Assembly (NCBI RefSeq): GCF_032854445.1
Contig: NC_088305.1
Span: 22,916,955-22,980,954, forward strand
From: Liolophura sinensis
Taxonomy: Eukaryota > Mollusca > Polyplacophora > Chitonida > Chitonidae
Length of the DNA: 64,000 nucleotides
Reading direction: 5' to 3'
Below are positions 1-11,283 of the stretch, in pieces (positions within the stretch are counted from its first letter, which is position 1; each line of letters starts with the position of its first letter). The notes under the pieces are model-generated. The model made no database searches, had not been told where the DNA came from, and saw only the letters and a program-made list of their open reading frames with translations. The position numbers were made by a program, and so were the translations under genes.

Positions 1-931
1 GCTTCTTAGGAACGTAGATTTTGTCTGTAAAATTTGCCAGCTCACTTTTCCCTTTGCGGTTCACACGAATCCGTCCGCTGGAGCGAGTGGCGGTGCAGTG
101 GAGATGATGAATGTGCACTTTCTTGCAAGGATTCAACACAGAGAATTTAAGAATGTTCTTGAAAGCCCAAATCACCACGTTTTCAGACCCTAATACATGA
201 CTTGGAAATTTCAGCTGAGCTAGAAAGTTCTGTGGTAGATGTGAACGGACAAAGAACAGGAACGAGTCATGAGAACCAGCATAAACGCTGTTCTTTTCAC
301 AGTGCGACGCGTTACGTATGCGACAACCAGTGGGCATCGGGACAGGAAATCTCCGTGTCAAGGAGTACATTACCTTATTCTTTCTCATATAGTTCAAATC
401 CAAGTCCACAAAACCATCCCCCATATAGTTGTCCGCGTTCAGGATCATAATGAAACGTCCTTGTAAAAAGCGAGACACGTAACCAAACATTTCTTGGTAG
501 GTTGGATTCTCCGTGGAGTTGTAAAAGACCACCTTGCTCATGTTGACGCCATATTGCAGTGTGAGTTTCTTGTACAACTGTTTTGGTTTGTGGCTGAACA
601 AATGGACGGATGATACGGCTGAGTGGTTTAAATTTCGTTTTAGACTGACAATATACTCCTTCTCCCGATTTATCAGCTCAGTGCCGTTCACGTGCGAGTA
701 TCTGGCCTTTGACCACTCAACCGTGTCCATGAGGGGAAATACACACACCACATCAAGATAGGGCTTCTTGGCGTCTGTTTCCTGACTGACCGGTAGAGGG
801 CGCTCCAGGAGCACAGGTGCGCCGCGATGCGTAATGACAAACCGAAAGCTTGAGAGAACCGAGAGGTAGAGAGAATACAGAAGGGCTACACTCGCGAGTA
901 GGAGCACATACACCAACCATTTCAATGACGC
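1..931 (-). CDS. Glycosyltransferase-like type II membrane protein, exon cut by left window edge
   Basis: The minus strand is open from 931 to the window edge in one frame and reads as a Golgi-type luminal enzyme. A hydrophobic membrane segment comes first, followed by the block VVCVFPLMD. An acidic motif in the context LNADNYMGDG resembles the metal-binding DXD of nucleotide-sugar transferases. It is followed by SLTRRFPVP, SHDSFLFF and ENVVIWAF. The reading begins directly after a pyrimidine-rich TTTATTTGCAG at 932-942, a good splice acceptor, and no in-frame ATG precedes the membrane segment, so the start codon should lie in an upstream exon. It aligns end to end with the gene at 36,813-37,792, including the acceptor position. 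Unlike that copy it has no frame break in the part visible here. The family assignment rests on these motifs only; donor and acceptor substrates cannot be told. Confidence 0.6.
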
Positions 932-961
932 CTGCAAATAAACGGAAAGTAAGAAGTATGT

Positions 962-965
<4 letters not shown>

Positions 966-1014
<49 letters not shown>
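966..1014. repeat. (AT)n microsatellite
   Basis: An uninterrupted TA dinucleotide run of about 24 units. It lies in the presumed intron just upstream of the exon at 1-931. Confidence 0.97.
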
Positions 1015-1018
<4 letters not shown>

Positions 1019-1071
1019 AAGATCCCCTGGTGAGGAGAATTTACATAGGAAAAAAAATAATAAAAACGCCT

Positions 1072-1508
1072 TCAACTTTCTACTGCAATTTCAAACTTCA
1101 TGTTATTTTCAAGGAATGTGACTATGAATGTCCACAGAGGTCTTTATACAGGATTTGTGTTACCAGTAACTAAGGAATATGTTACATACATGTCAAAACA
1201 GCCAGTGGTTTCGTTACATGGCATAATACCAGGATAAATTGTTGCCGAGAATAAGGTTGTACATGTATAAAGCTGTTAAATAGCGAACAATAGAAAAATC
1301 TGTACCTAAGAGTGTCTATCCACAGGGCGACTAGTGATGATGCGTCTTTATTAGCATCGAACGAACGGGGATAATCTGTGACATAATATTTGTACGTATA
1401 CAATGAGTGATATATACAATGAGTAATAAAAATGAACTGGTTTGACAAAATTAATAAACATAAATTATACAAGCATGTGGTACATCATGATATTATGAGA
1501 TATCCGAT
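1072..1508. repeat. Left inverted flanking arm of the Penelope-like element
   Basis: About 430 bp matching the reverse complement of 2,816-3,262 with scattered substitutions and small indels. It contains the complement of the sequence just 3' of the endonuclease ORF, so it looks like an inverted, partial second copy. Confidence 0.8.
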
Positions 1509-1559
1509 TTGAAATTTAGACCAATTATAACTGGTCCTTGCTCTCTTACACAAAGGCTT

Positions 1560-2195
1560 AGCCGCATTGGCTCCTTTTGATGTGAACAGTTTATATAGCA
1601 AACATTCCGCACGAGCTAGGAATAGAAGCAATACAATAATGGTTAAATCAACATCCCGAATCACTGGACAAACGTTTCAAAAACGAATTTCTAACACACT
1701 GTATAAAATTTATCTTAAACAATAACTCCTTCTGTTTTAACGATTGTCATTATGTACAAATTCTTGGGACAGCAATGGGAACAAAGATGGTCCCGGTTTA
1801 TGCAACATTAGTAATCGGCTGTTTAAAAATATCTCTTTACAAAAAAATAGAAATCATGTTTGGACATGTTTGGAAAAGATACCTGGATGACTGTTTTATT
1901 TTCTGGCCAAAGGGAGCCGGGCCGATTGATCTTTTTGATAGCCTCAATAACCTTCATCCCCAAATATCCTTCACAATGGAAGTAAATTCTAAGTCAATAT
2001 CCTTTTTAGACATACTTGTCTTGAAAGAGGGGACTTCTATATCAACTGATATTTATCGAAAACCTACGGACACACAACTCTATCTTCATTTTAGTACTAG
2101 TCACCCGCGTCATACTCGAGAAAATATCCCATATTCCCTTGCCAGAAGAATCTGTACAATAGTAAAGGTAAAATCGAACAAAATGAGAGATTAAT
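1560..2195 (+). pseudogene. Penelope-like reverse transcriptase fragment
   Basis: The protein from about 1,775 reads GTKMVPVYATL, then RYLDDCFIFW (the catalytic Asp pair in RYLDD), then SFLDILVL, IYRKPTDTQLY and a histidine-rich stretch ending near LARRICTIV. This is the fingers/palm pattern of Penelope-like and related reverse transcriptases. Coding similarity continues upstream to about 1,560, but a one-base shift near 1,595 breaks it. A weaker thumb/linker region follows at 2,196-2,490 in shifting frames. The N-terminal half expected for the family is absent. Confidence 0.75.
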
Positions 2196-2491
2196 AGAAC
2201 TTAAATCATGTCTACGCAACAGGGGCTATCCAGAAGGATTAATTGACAAAGGAATTAGGACCGTTGTGAATACCTTACCATTTCTAAAAAACAGTGACAG
2301 GGTGACAAATATTCTAGCCAAATCTAAGGTCAATAATTGCAAACGACAGGCCCTAAGCCTCAAAAAAATGTTAACTCGCGCTCACTTTCAGAAAAAAAAC
2401 TCCAGCAGTTTCTAAATGCAATAAACCTAGATGTGGAGCAAGTATACACATGTCAGAAGGATCAAGCTTTTAGTTTGAGAGAGAAATTTCT

Positions 2492-2818
2492 TTGTTTAAT
2501 GTAAAATTTGACATGTGCTGCACTGTAAAAAATGTTGTATATGCACTTGTTTGCATGGGATGTGACAAACAATATATTGGCCAGACCTCAGATCTCCGCT
2601 CCAGATTGACGCTGCATCGACAACATATCAACAACGAGGAATGTTGTCATCTTCCAATCAGCAAGCACATACGCTCATGCACATTGTCATTGACTCCCTC
2701 GCTTAAAGTCTTTCCATTTTATAAAGTATTAGATGGAAATCAAGCCACCTTATATGTAAAAGAAACTTTCTTCATAAATAAATACAACCCATGTCTCAAT
2801 GGTAGTCATCGGAGCTAA
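2492..2818 (+). CDS. GIY-YIG endonuclease domain of the Penelope-like element
   Basis: This 108-residue reading has VVYALVCMGCDKQYIGQT at residues 15-32, the GIY-YIG core in the degenerate form usual for Penelope-like elements, with a CxxC-like pair just before it. An Arg/His-rich helix (RSRLTLHRQHI) follows, then KETFFINKYNP near the C-terminus, which supplies the acidic catalytic residue. In an active element this domain nicks the target for insertion. It follows the reverse transcriptase after a decayed linker, so it is the C-terminal piece of one broken protein. Confidence 0.75.
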   Translation: MFNVKFDMCCTVKNVVYALVCMGCDKQYIGQTSDLRSRLTLHRQHINNEECCHLPISKHIRSCTLSLTPSLKVFPFYKVLDGNQATLYVKETFFINKYNPCLNGSHRS

Positions 2819-3262
2819 CATCGTATCTCATATGATCAGGTACCACATGCTTGTATAATTTATGTTGGTTAATTTTGTCAAATCAGTTCATTTTTATTAC
2901 TCATTGTATATATTATACATTGTATATGTACAAATATTATGTCACAGATTATCCGCCGGGTCATCTGTTCGATGCTAGTAAAGACGCATCATCACAAGTC
3001 GTCCTGCGGATAGACACCCATAGGTACTGATTTTTCTATTGTTCGCTACTTAACAGTTTTATACATGTCGACCTGGTTCCCAGCAACAATTAATCTATGT
3101 ATTATGCCATGTAACTAAAACACTGCTTGTTTTGATATATACGCAACATTTTCCTTAGTTACTGGTAACACATATCCTATATAAAGACCTCTATTCATAT
3201 TCCTTGAAAATAACATGAAGTTTAAAACTGAAGTTGGAATATAGCAGAATGTAGAAAGTTAA
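2816..3262. repeat. Right inverted flanking arm of the Penelope-like element
   Basis: Complementary partner of 1,072-1,508, beginning at the end of the endonuclease ORF. It holds the element's 3' noncoding region. Confidence 0.8.
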
Positions 3263-3412
3263 GAAGTCTACATTTCGTGGACGTGTGGTACGTGTAACAG
3301 GTCATTTAATCTTGGTCAACGGGGGGCATATCCCGCCTATAAGAAATTGTTCCAGATGGGCCAATATTTTATTGTTGTCTGTAACAAATCAGTGTTGCTG
3401 CGTAAAACGTGT
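3263..3412. other. Unassigned interval
   Basis: No ORF, motif or repeat recognised between the Penelope-like element and the minisatellite. Confidence 0.6.
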
Positions 3413-4004
3413 AGTCTACAGACCACAGAGATAGTCTACAGACCACAGAGATAGTCTACAGACCACAGAGATAGTCTACAGACCACAGAGATAGTCTACA
3501 GACCACAGAGATAGTCTACAGACCACAGAGATAGTCTACAGACCACAGAGATAGTCTACAGACCACAGAGATAGTCTACAGACCACAGAGATAGTCTACA
3601 GACCACAGAGATAGTCTACAAACCACAGAGATAGTCTACAAACCACAGAGATAGTCTACAAACCACAGAGATAGTCTACAAACCACAGAGATAGTCTACA
3701 AACCACAGAGATAGTCTACAAACCACAGAGATAGTCTACAAACCACAGAGATAGTCTACAAACCACAGAGATACTCTACAAACCACAGAGATACTCTACA
3801 AACCACAGAGATAGTCTACAAACCACAGAGATAGTCTACAAACCACAGAGATAGTCTACAAACCACAGAGATAGTCTACAAACCACAGAGATAGTCTACA
3901 AACCACAGAGATAGTCTACAAACCACAGAGATAGTCTACAAACCACAGAGATAGTCTACAAACCACAGAGATAGTCTACAAACCACAGAGATAGTCTACA
4001 AACC
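3413..4004. repeat. 20-bp minisatellite, about 29.6 units
   Basis: Tandem copies of AGTCTACAGACCACAGAGAT with no spacers. Roughly the first ten units carry CTACAGACC and nearly all later ones CTACAAACC, so the array is split into two homogenised blocks. Two adjacent units around 3,770-3,800 carry a G-to-C change (ATACTCTACA). The last unit runs directly into SINE-derived sequence at the shared word ACCAGCT. Confidence 0.97.
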
Positions 4005-4165
4005 AGCTGTGCTGGCTTCCTCTCCGGCAGTACGTGGAAAGGCCAGGCAGCAATCTGCCCGGTTTCCTCCCACCATTATGCTGGTCGCCGTCGTGTAAAT
4101 GAAATATTCTTGAGTTTGAATACGGCGTAAAACGCCAATTAAATCAATAAATAAACAAATAGTTT
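4002..4165 (+). mobile_element. SINE 3' part (same family as 11,855-12,130), 5' half missing
   Basis: Matches the body and tail of the full-length SINE at 11.9 kb: GCTGGCTTCCTCTCCGGC, the CCCACCATTATGCTGG segment, the ATTCTTGAGT block, then GGCGTAAAACGCCAATTAAA and an A-rich end. The tRNA-like 5' half is absent and its place is taken by the minisatellite. Confidence 0.8.
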
Positions 4166-4484
4166 ACAAACACTGCTGCGTAAGAACAAAGAATTAGGTG
4201 TTTTGTACAGCCTAGAACCGATTTGTTTAGTCGATGAATGTTTCTCCTGATCAGAGCTTAATGCCTTGTTCGCGTTCAAGCAGAATCCTGCAAAGCTTGA
4301 AATAGGTGGTGAAATAGATAAATAAACAAATTTAGAGGGAAATGCACCACGATGATGTAACATACCAAATGGATATGTGTTCACGTCATGACTGGATAAA
4401 ATTAATTAAGGCCATACATTTGACGCGTTACGGTAAGTAGCTTATCCAACCCACATGGCCAGGTCCCACCTTCATCTGAGGTCA

Positions 4485-4820
4485 CCGGCCCGGATAGCAC
4501 AGTTGGTAGAGCGTCCGCTTCGGGACCGGTAGATCAAGGATCCTTGATCGAGTCACACCTAAGACTTTAAAAGAGGAAGTTGTAACTTCCTCGCTTGGCG
4601 TTCAGTATGAAGGGGATAATGCAACGACTGGTTGACCCGTATCAGTATAATGGCTCGGGCGGGGCAGCTAACTTGCCTTCGGTAAGTCGTCTCAGTGAAG
4701 CGGCCCTAATTAAAAGAGCGGTGGAAATCTGTCCTGCAACAAGGAGGTACATTACACGTACATGCACCTTAATGATTCCTTCGTCGTCCGACGTTAAACC
4801 CCAAGCACTCACTCACTCAC
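4485..4820 (+). mobile_element. Full-length tRNA-derived SINE with 13-bp target duplication
   Basis: The 5' end is tRNA-like, with an A box in GATAGCACAGTTGGTAGAGC and a B-box-like GATCGAGTCACACC about 50 bp later. The 3' end is CGTTAAACCCCAAGCACTCA followed by an ACTC repeat tail. The element is flanked by exact 13-bp direct repeats TCATCTGAGGTCA at 4,472-4,484 and 4,821-4,833, proof of target-primed insertion. The 3' end differs from the SINE at 11.9 kb, so this is a second family. Confidence 0.9.
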
Positions 4821-4833
4821 TCATCTGAGGTCA

Positions 4834-7084
4834 GCTGCCAAAGACTATCTGTATCCGACCACGTGATCTTTTTCTTTGGAATCGCTGGTTATGCAATACC
4901 TTTCAGCCAGATAAACACTCTCAAACCCATCCCAAATTATAGCTTATTTCTCTCAACGAACATCGCTATTATGATTCCGAACAGAATTATGTAACGTGCT
5001 GCAAGAACAACGTCAATCTGATCTGATTTTTTCTGACGATTTAATTTGAAAACAATTCCCAAGTTATATCATGCAGGCCCAATCACATTAAGAAAAATAA
5101 TTTTCTATATTCTTAGCCACTTTCTCAGAAAAGTACTTGCTTCACAAAAGGCTGTTTTTTTGTAGTTAGATCCTACATAAAGGTACTCGCGTTGTGTGAG
5201 AAGCAAAACATTTGTGTTTCCAATACGGCGGCACGTTTCCACGAGGCAAGACGCGAGAGCCTCGCTTTTCTATCCTCGATTTCCCAAATATGACAGGAGG
5301 CTAGTGCACAGAAAAAGAGGAGATTTGACAAAGTTTAACCAAAATTTATGGTTACGGAAAGACAATCTAAAGTGAAATGAACTGTTAGTTACGTGGTAAA
5401 TGCACTATTCTACATATGCAGATTATTGGCTTTTAATTTTGCCCAGGCTTTTGCCACAAATGTACATCATACAGTAAGGTATAGAAAAAGAATGACCACT
5501 TACCCGCCTTGATAGACTAAACACATTCATGTTGTAATGCGGTTATTCCAAAGTTAAAACCAGCTGTACACCAGAGTTGTGTTATAACTTTGAAGTGCAT
5601 GTGCACATATAAAACATCACAAGCTCCTGACAGGTACAATATATTGGTAGCTTTACGTTTCTTCCACTCTGCATTCGTCGACCTGAGTCAAGCAACATGC
5701 AATTCCCAGAGGAAAACAGGCGATTGCTTTTAAGACAATGTCCAGTTCAAAACCGGTTACCGGCTTGGCGTCTACTCAGCGGGTGTATGCACGTCTTGAC
5801 AGTCATGGGTCACTAATCACCTTCAACAGTGCGTGTTCCCCCCCCCTTACTCCTCGCCGGGTTGAGGTTTTGGTGACATTTCCACCGAAATCGTACATAC
5901 CGCCTTTTATCTGAGCTGATCAGTGGGAACTGTACACTCCGCCACGGTAAACTGGTTGTGTACACCTAGTCTGCCATCACCCCTACAGCAACAAGACACT
6001 ATACAAGGGGTTAGCATGAGCGTAGAGCATTTTACCTCCATGGGGGCAAGGAGTAGATTGTTGTCGGTGTGGAAGTCACACTGACCGACAGACAAACTAT
6101 CTCAAAACCGTCACAAGCTTTCATCTAACATACTGGAGAAAGAGAAAGAGAGGGTGAACTGCCCGCCAGTGGACATTGGCAACGTACCAGTTTTGTACAT
6201 TATGTAAGGAGAAATCACGCTTTGTAGAGCTAGATTTGCAAGTTATCGGATAGGCTCGTGTTCACGTGTCATCATTTTGAATTAAAGGAGATGGAAACAT
6301 AAAAATGATACAAAATTCAGAAGAAAGAGTGTAAAAATTTTTTTTTCAAATAAGGTCTTTCATATTTTTTTTCGATTTTTGAGTATTTGAAAATATTTCT
6401 GTATGGTTGGGATTAGGGACCACCTCTTGGTATTTTTCGTATTTGGATCATAATGTTCTAAATACCCACCATACAAAAATTATTTTCAAGTGTCTTTTTC
6501 TCTTTAAAGAAGTATGGATAAAATATTGAAGACAACATTCAAAGCTAACTTTTCGCACTCTTTCATCTGAACTCGATTCGCGTGAGTTATATGGCAGTTT
6601 TGAAAGTACACTAAAGCTTTTTTAGCTTGCCACGACCCTGCAAAAGAAGACAGCAGGGGAATTGTTAGCTTGGAAGTGTTGAGGGGGTGGTGTAGGGACA
6701 GATAGATTTAATTTCTCCTGGTGTGTGTGTGGGGGGGGGGGATGGGGGGGGGATCAAGGGCAACCTGTGCAAACCCCAGCTGAGTGGACGACAAAACCAG
6801 TTTTCATCTGCGTAATTGTAAAAATACGCGAGGAATACCATTAGAAAAATGAGTTCTTGATCAGAATCGATGCGTTCAGGCCTACGTGAAGTTACGCATT
6901 TCGGTATGAGGACATCTCGTCTCTCTACGGTTTGTCAAACAGGCTACTGTTGTCACTTTCTGTTCGTCTGTCCAAAACTATTGAACTTACGAGTAAAGTA
7001 CAACATAAGTTATACTTATGTCTACTGACCGCAGACTAAATTAAAACTTCTGCACTGTAAAGACTCGACCAGCATGAACAGACT
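4834..7084. other. Long interval without recognisable genes
   Basis: Only short, unconvincing open frames are present. A G-rich low-complexity stretch lies at about 6,721-6,753. Nothing else could be assigned on either strand. Confidence 0.6.
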
Positions 7085-7760
7085 ATTGACTTGCTCATTT
7101 GGTTTGAGGATTATTTAAAAGATCGAAAGCAAAGGGTTGTACTAAACGGTTCCCAATAAAATCTTAGAATTTTAAATGCCGGAGTTCCCCAGGGTTCCCT
7201 CTTGGGTCCTTTATTGTTCCTTGTCTATATAATTGACCTTTCAAATTAAATTACTAATGATATCAAGTTATTTGCTGATGACCAACTGACACAGAAAAAC
7301 ATTAATAGTTCCATAATTACGACATTGAAAAAACTGATTGTGGGCCTAAAACTTGGCTTGTTGACTTTAATTCAACATAGACGGTAGCATTTACTGTTTC
7401 AAGACGCAGACAACCATCGCAGTTTATCATTTTAGTTTTCAGGTAAAAATATAATTTCAGCTACATCGCACAAGCATTTAGGATTAATCTTTAACACTGG
7501 GAGCCGGAGTAATCACATAGACAACCTTGTCGAAGCTTCAAATAAAAAATTCTACATGTTCAGAGCACTTAGATATCGTCTTAGTAGAAATGCCTAGAAA
7601 TTATGCACAATTGTTCTATAGTACCATCTGTGGAATATGCAGACATAGTCTGGGACAATATCAGTAAAAACCGAGTAAATATCATCCAAAAGGACGCACC
7701 AATCACTGGTTTAACTAAAAAGGGCTGCCTCTAACCTACTCTATGAAGAGTCAGTTAAAT
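7085..7760 (+). pseudogene. CR1/Jockey-like LINE reverse transcriptase remnant
   Basis: Conceptual translation gives FEDYLKDRKQRVVLNGS, then GVPQGSLLGPLLFLVYI and KLFADD, the fingers/palm signature of non-LTR reverse transcriptases with the FADD catalytic pair. About 60 codons on come HKHLGLIF and, after a frame change, VPSVEYADIVWDN, the thumb region of the same family. Several in-frame stops and at least one frameshift interrupt it, and both ends of the element are gone. Confidence 0.8.
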
Positions 7761-9490
7761 TTGTGAATCATGTGATTAATGTGTGCATTCCATTCAGTTC
7801 AATGGATTCCATCATTCCTCGGCCTCTCAGTGAGTGATACATTTGCAGATATGTTCAGATTTTCCGTCACTCAGATTCATGGTTTTGGAGTCAAAGTGCT
7901 ATGATTGATTTTACATTGTATTTGCTATATTAAATTGTTCCTAATTGTGTGATCTTCACATTTTTTTAAAAGAAATTGACAATGCACTGTAATTTTATTT
8001 GACAAATTTATTGACATTATTGACATCTGACCGACAAGGATTGAAGTATGGACATGAAATATTAATTTCAACACTGCTATAAAAGTTTATGGATGGATAA
8101 ATTTGTGTTTAGCTTTAAAACCCGGTGAACCACGGAAATCATTTGACATTGACTCCAATTCGAGTTTTAAGTATCAAACTAACTCTACAAATAATTACAG
8201 TTTGCAATATATTCTATTTTGTTTTCAATTGAAATTTGTTTGCATTAGAAATATATACATGGGCAGATTTTTAGAAGCAAAATTTGTTAACGAATGTAAT
8301 ACCACTAGCTTTTCTTCAAAAAAAGGGGGACGTGATATTGTCATAGTTTGCCACGAGCATTTGTTTACATCATAACACATGTGTATGTTTACATCACATG
8401 ATCAGCTTCCCTATATTAATAATCATGAACGTTGCAGCACGACACAGACCAACATTAGAACTTCCTTTTTTCGGGAGTTACGAATGTAATTCTGTGTATT
8501 TTATGGTGAAAAGTCTTTTCTTGCTGTCAGCCTGCCGTTTTTGGTGTACAGGTGCATCCTTGGTATCAAGGTGGTTGAAATGGTCTAAGGTTTGGGCAGG
8601 TATGAGTTTTAATGATGAGAGTTTGAGATTCTGGGCGAGAGGACACAAGGAGACAGGTAGTAAAGAGGCTGCGAGTGACGTCCCCTTGGCGTTGATAGAC
8701 ACCCTACCCAGCTTCCGGCATAGAAAGGTCCGCATTTTGTCGGTCAACCTTTGTCAAGATTTTTATGGCTTCTTTCTCACAGGCTGGGCGAGGTATGCAC
8801 CAAAGCTTATTGGCTACGGAATGTTTGGGACTGAGCTACAGCGCTGAACGTTAACATTGTGGCTTATGGAAAACTAATGGGGGTCTGTGGTCAGCATAGC
8901 AATTCGCTAATATTACCAAAGTAATATAACTGCGGGACTACTCAAGGTCATATGGTCAGTTGAATAGCGTGACTGTCTGAATGGAGACGCTGCTTCGAGC
9001 CTTTTATTTATTTACACTTTCTTACGTCAAAAGACGTTAACATTACACAAAATTCTCTGCGGTTTAATTTTTATCAGATAACTTAAGCGATATGTACCCA
9101 TGATTCATTTGCTGAGTGTCCGACATTTTTATTAGCTTAATTATGTAAGTGTCAGTTATTCATACAAAGATTAACAGGTGTGTAAGTTTGAATTATGTCC
9201 TAAATTTTCACCAAGCTTGGTAACATGAACAAAGGTAGTTTTAGCGTGTGTAATCTGAGCAGTTATGAAATGTTTACGTGTACTCGAACGGTTGATCGAT
9301 TGTGTGGGAACGCACACGGCTGTAATGGTTTCCTCTCAGTAAGCAAAACCACATATTGTAGCTCCAATTGGATGTTTAACTCTGTCTCGTCTTATACATA
9401 AATTGTAAGACAGCGGGACAGTGTTAAAAGATCTTATGAAGTTAATTACTGTACTGAGTAGGTTGTACAGTGCTAACAGGGTTTGTAACC
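7757..9490. repeat. Dispersed repeat unit, copy 1
   Basis: About 1.7 kb matching 13,905-15,625 nearly throughout, with few indels. Shared landmarks are the word GTGAATCATGTGAT at the start, the GGTGTACAGGTGCATCC-like block and the GGTAACATGAACAAAGGTAG block. Frames stay open on both strands across parts of the unit in two copies. I regard these as chance openness of a young repeat, since they match nothing I recognise. The element class is unknown. Confidence 0.8.
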
Positions 9491-9511
9491 TTGGCAACTA
9501 TATGGACACAG

Positions 9512-9912
9512 ACCCACATTACAACTTCCGTTTTTCGGTAGAAACGATTGTAGTTCTGTGTATTTTAGGGTATAAAGTCTTTTTTTGCTCCCAGACGGCC
9601 ATGTTTGGTGTACAGGTGCATGCTTGGTATTAAAATGCTGGAAACTGTCTAAACTTTGAGGAGGTATGAGCTTTATTGATGAAAGTTGGAAATTCTGGGC
9701 GAGAGGACACAAGGTGTGAGGTAGTGATGAGGCGGCGAGTGACGTCCCCTTGGCGTTGGTAGGCACACCTCCCAGCTGCCAGCATGGAAAGGTCCAGGTT
9801 TTGACGGTCAACCCATGTCAAGATTTTTATGGTTTGTTTTTCACAGGCTGGGCCAGGTATGCACCAAAGCAAATTGGCCACGGAATGTTTGGGACTTAGC
9901 TACAGCGCTAGA
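9512..9912. repeat. Dispersed repeat, internal segment duplicated
   Basis: Matches 8,440-8,850 and 14,590-14,985 (CACAGACC, the CGTTTTTCGGTA block, GGGCGAGAGGACACAAGG). It follows directly on the 3' end of copy 1, so two unit segments are joined out of their usual order. Confidence 0.75.
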
Positions 9913-10415
9913 CGTTAACTTTGTCGTTTATGGAAAATTAATGAGGGTCTGAGGCCTGTACTGACAAAGTCACCAAAATATGTCACTGTGCGCTCAGATT
10001 TTGCAGCAGCCTAATTATTTTTGGTGGGTATGTCTGGGATGTGTTTTGCATTGATTGACCCATTTTATAGCTTCTTGAGGCTATTTATTTACTGAAAATA
10101 TCCATTTTTATGTAAAATTAGCAAAATACTCCTCAGTGTAGGGTAACATGTGTATAGGCATTCTGAAATGAACAACATGCAACGTTCTAGTATTCCTACG
10201 CTTGAAAATGGAGACATTCGGAGCAGAAATTGCTACAAAAATTGAAAATTTCAGTGTTTATAGTGAAAACGGAGCCTGTTGACTGTGGACTGGAGCATTG
10301 ACAAGGGATGGCTGATATGGCATTGCCTCCTACAATGACTCCATCACACATTTGTGGAAGAAAAAACACCTTAGTTGACTTGTTTATATGGCCAGGAAGG
10401 GAGAGCTTTATTTAG
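9913..10415. other. Unassigned interval within the repeat cluster
   Basis: AT-rich, no gene or element signature seen. It ends in TTAG, the left half of the solo LTR target duplication. Confidence 0.5.
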
Positions 10416-11182
10416 TGTTATGTGCACGACTGCCGTCAGTTTCTAAATTTAGCTTGCCACTGTTTACATACGCTGAGTTCAGCGCCTGCTGTCTGCCTCT
10501 ACCTTAGAATATTCCAGAATGCGCTCAGTTCGGTGCCTGTTTGTTTACATCAAGTGTTCAGGAATTTTCTTATTCTAGACAATTCCACCAGGCTATATAA
10601 GACCTATGAAAGCAGGGAGAACGGAGAGAACAGTGAAAGGAAAAAGGAGAATTATTGAGAGCTTGGATGCTTTCGCTGTGTATTACTTTAGTTGGCCATT
10701 TGTGCTGAATTTTGGTGTCTCTATAGCCTCTGGCTTTGTTATATCCTATCTCCACCGAGCACTTGTTCAGTCTGAACTTGTATGTTTAATTTGTGCTCTT
10801 GTACACACAGTGCCCATTAGTACACGGACCCTGTCTGTGGAATTTTGTGTATTTCGTCATACACTCAGTTATACTGTGGATTTTCCCTCTTGTGAATTTG
10901 CCTCTGAGCATTTATGCCTGTGTGGTATATATATTGTGGAATATATGCGTCCGTTTAGACTTGACACCGTAAGTACTTTAGTATTTGTATAGATACTGCT
11001 ATCCTTTCTTGTTAAACTTAAGTACTTTAGTATTTGTATAAGTCTTATTATCTGTTCTTGTTAAGGTAATAAATTGTTGTAAAATAAAATCTGCTGGTTT
11101 TGGTTACTTTTTTGTGCGGTTAAACTGTCGTGTATTTCGAACAAGCTATCTCTTTATAATACAGACAGTTTGGGTCGTAACA
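10416..11182 (+). mobile_element. Solo LTR of the Gmr1-like Ty3/Gypsy family
   Basis: A 767-bp unit starting TGTTATGTG and ending GGGTCGTAACA, with TGTTA/TAACA inverted ends. It is flanked by a 4-bp duplication TTAG (10,412-10,415 and 11,183-11,186). Its first 175 bp match 41,545-41,720 and the remainder matches 42,930-43,548, the two LTR pieces of the element at 41.5 kb. A TATA box (TATATAA) lies at 10,594-10,600. Solo LTRs arise by recombination between the two LTRs of a full element. Confidence 0.88.
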
Positions 11183-11283
11183 TTAGATCCCAAGCTTAAT
11201 TGCTCACACGTGTGCCACAACACACGCTGTGTAAATGTGGATCACATAAGCGTTAAACCGCATGGTATTGTCAGCTTGACAAG

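Larger units (their letters stand above)
1072..3262 (+). mobile_element. Penelope-like element with inverted flanking copies, degraded
   Basis: The core encodes a reverse transcriptase fragment and then a GIY-YIG endonuclease, the order that defines Penelope-like elements. Flanks at about 1,072-1,508 and 2,816-3,262 are inverted copies of each other. For example, the stretch around ACAAGCATGTGGTAC near 1,470 returns as its complement near 2,845, and TTACTGGTAACACA near 3,160 is the complement of sequence near 1,160. Inverted or tandem flanking copies are known for this class. The reverse transcriptase is 5'-truncated and frameshifted, so the copy is dead. Confidence 0.8.

Noticed and set aside
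3413..4004. Regular 20-bp array resembling a CRISPR
   Set aside because: Units are contiguous with no unique spacers, and the window is eukaryotic; it is a minisatellite.
5907..6095. 62-codon minus-strand frame in the empty 4.8-7.1 kb interval
   Set aside because: Short, no motif, no splice sites and no repeat copy to compare.
8398..8847. Open frame of 149 codons, with a similar one at 14,659-14,985
   Set aside because: Both are inside the dispersed repeat, the opposite strand is open too, and no family is recognisable; the similarity follows from copy age.
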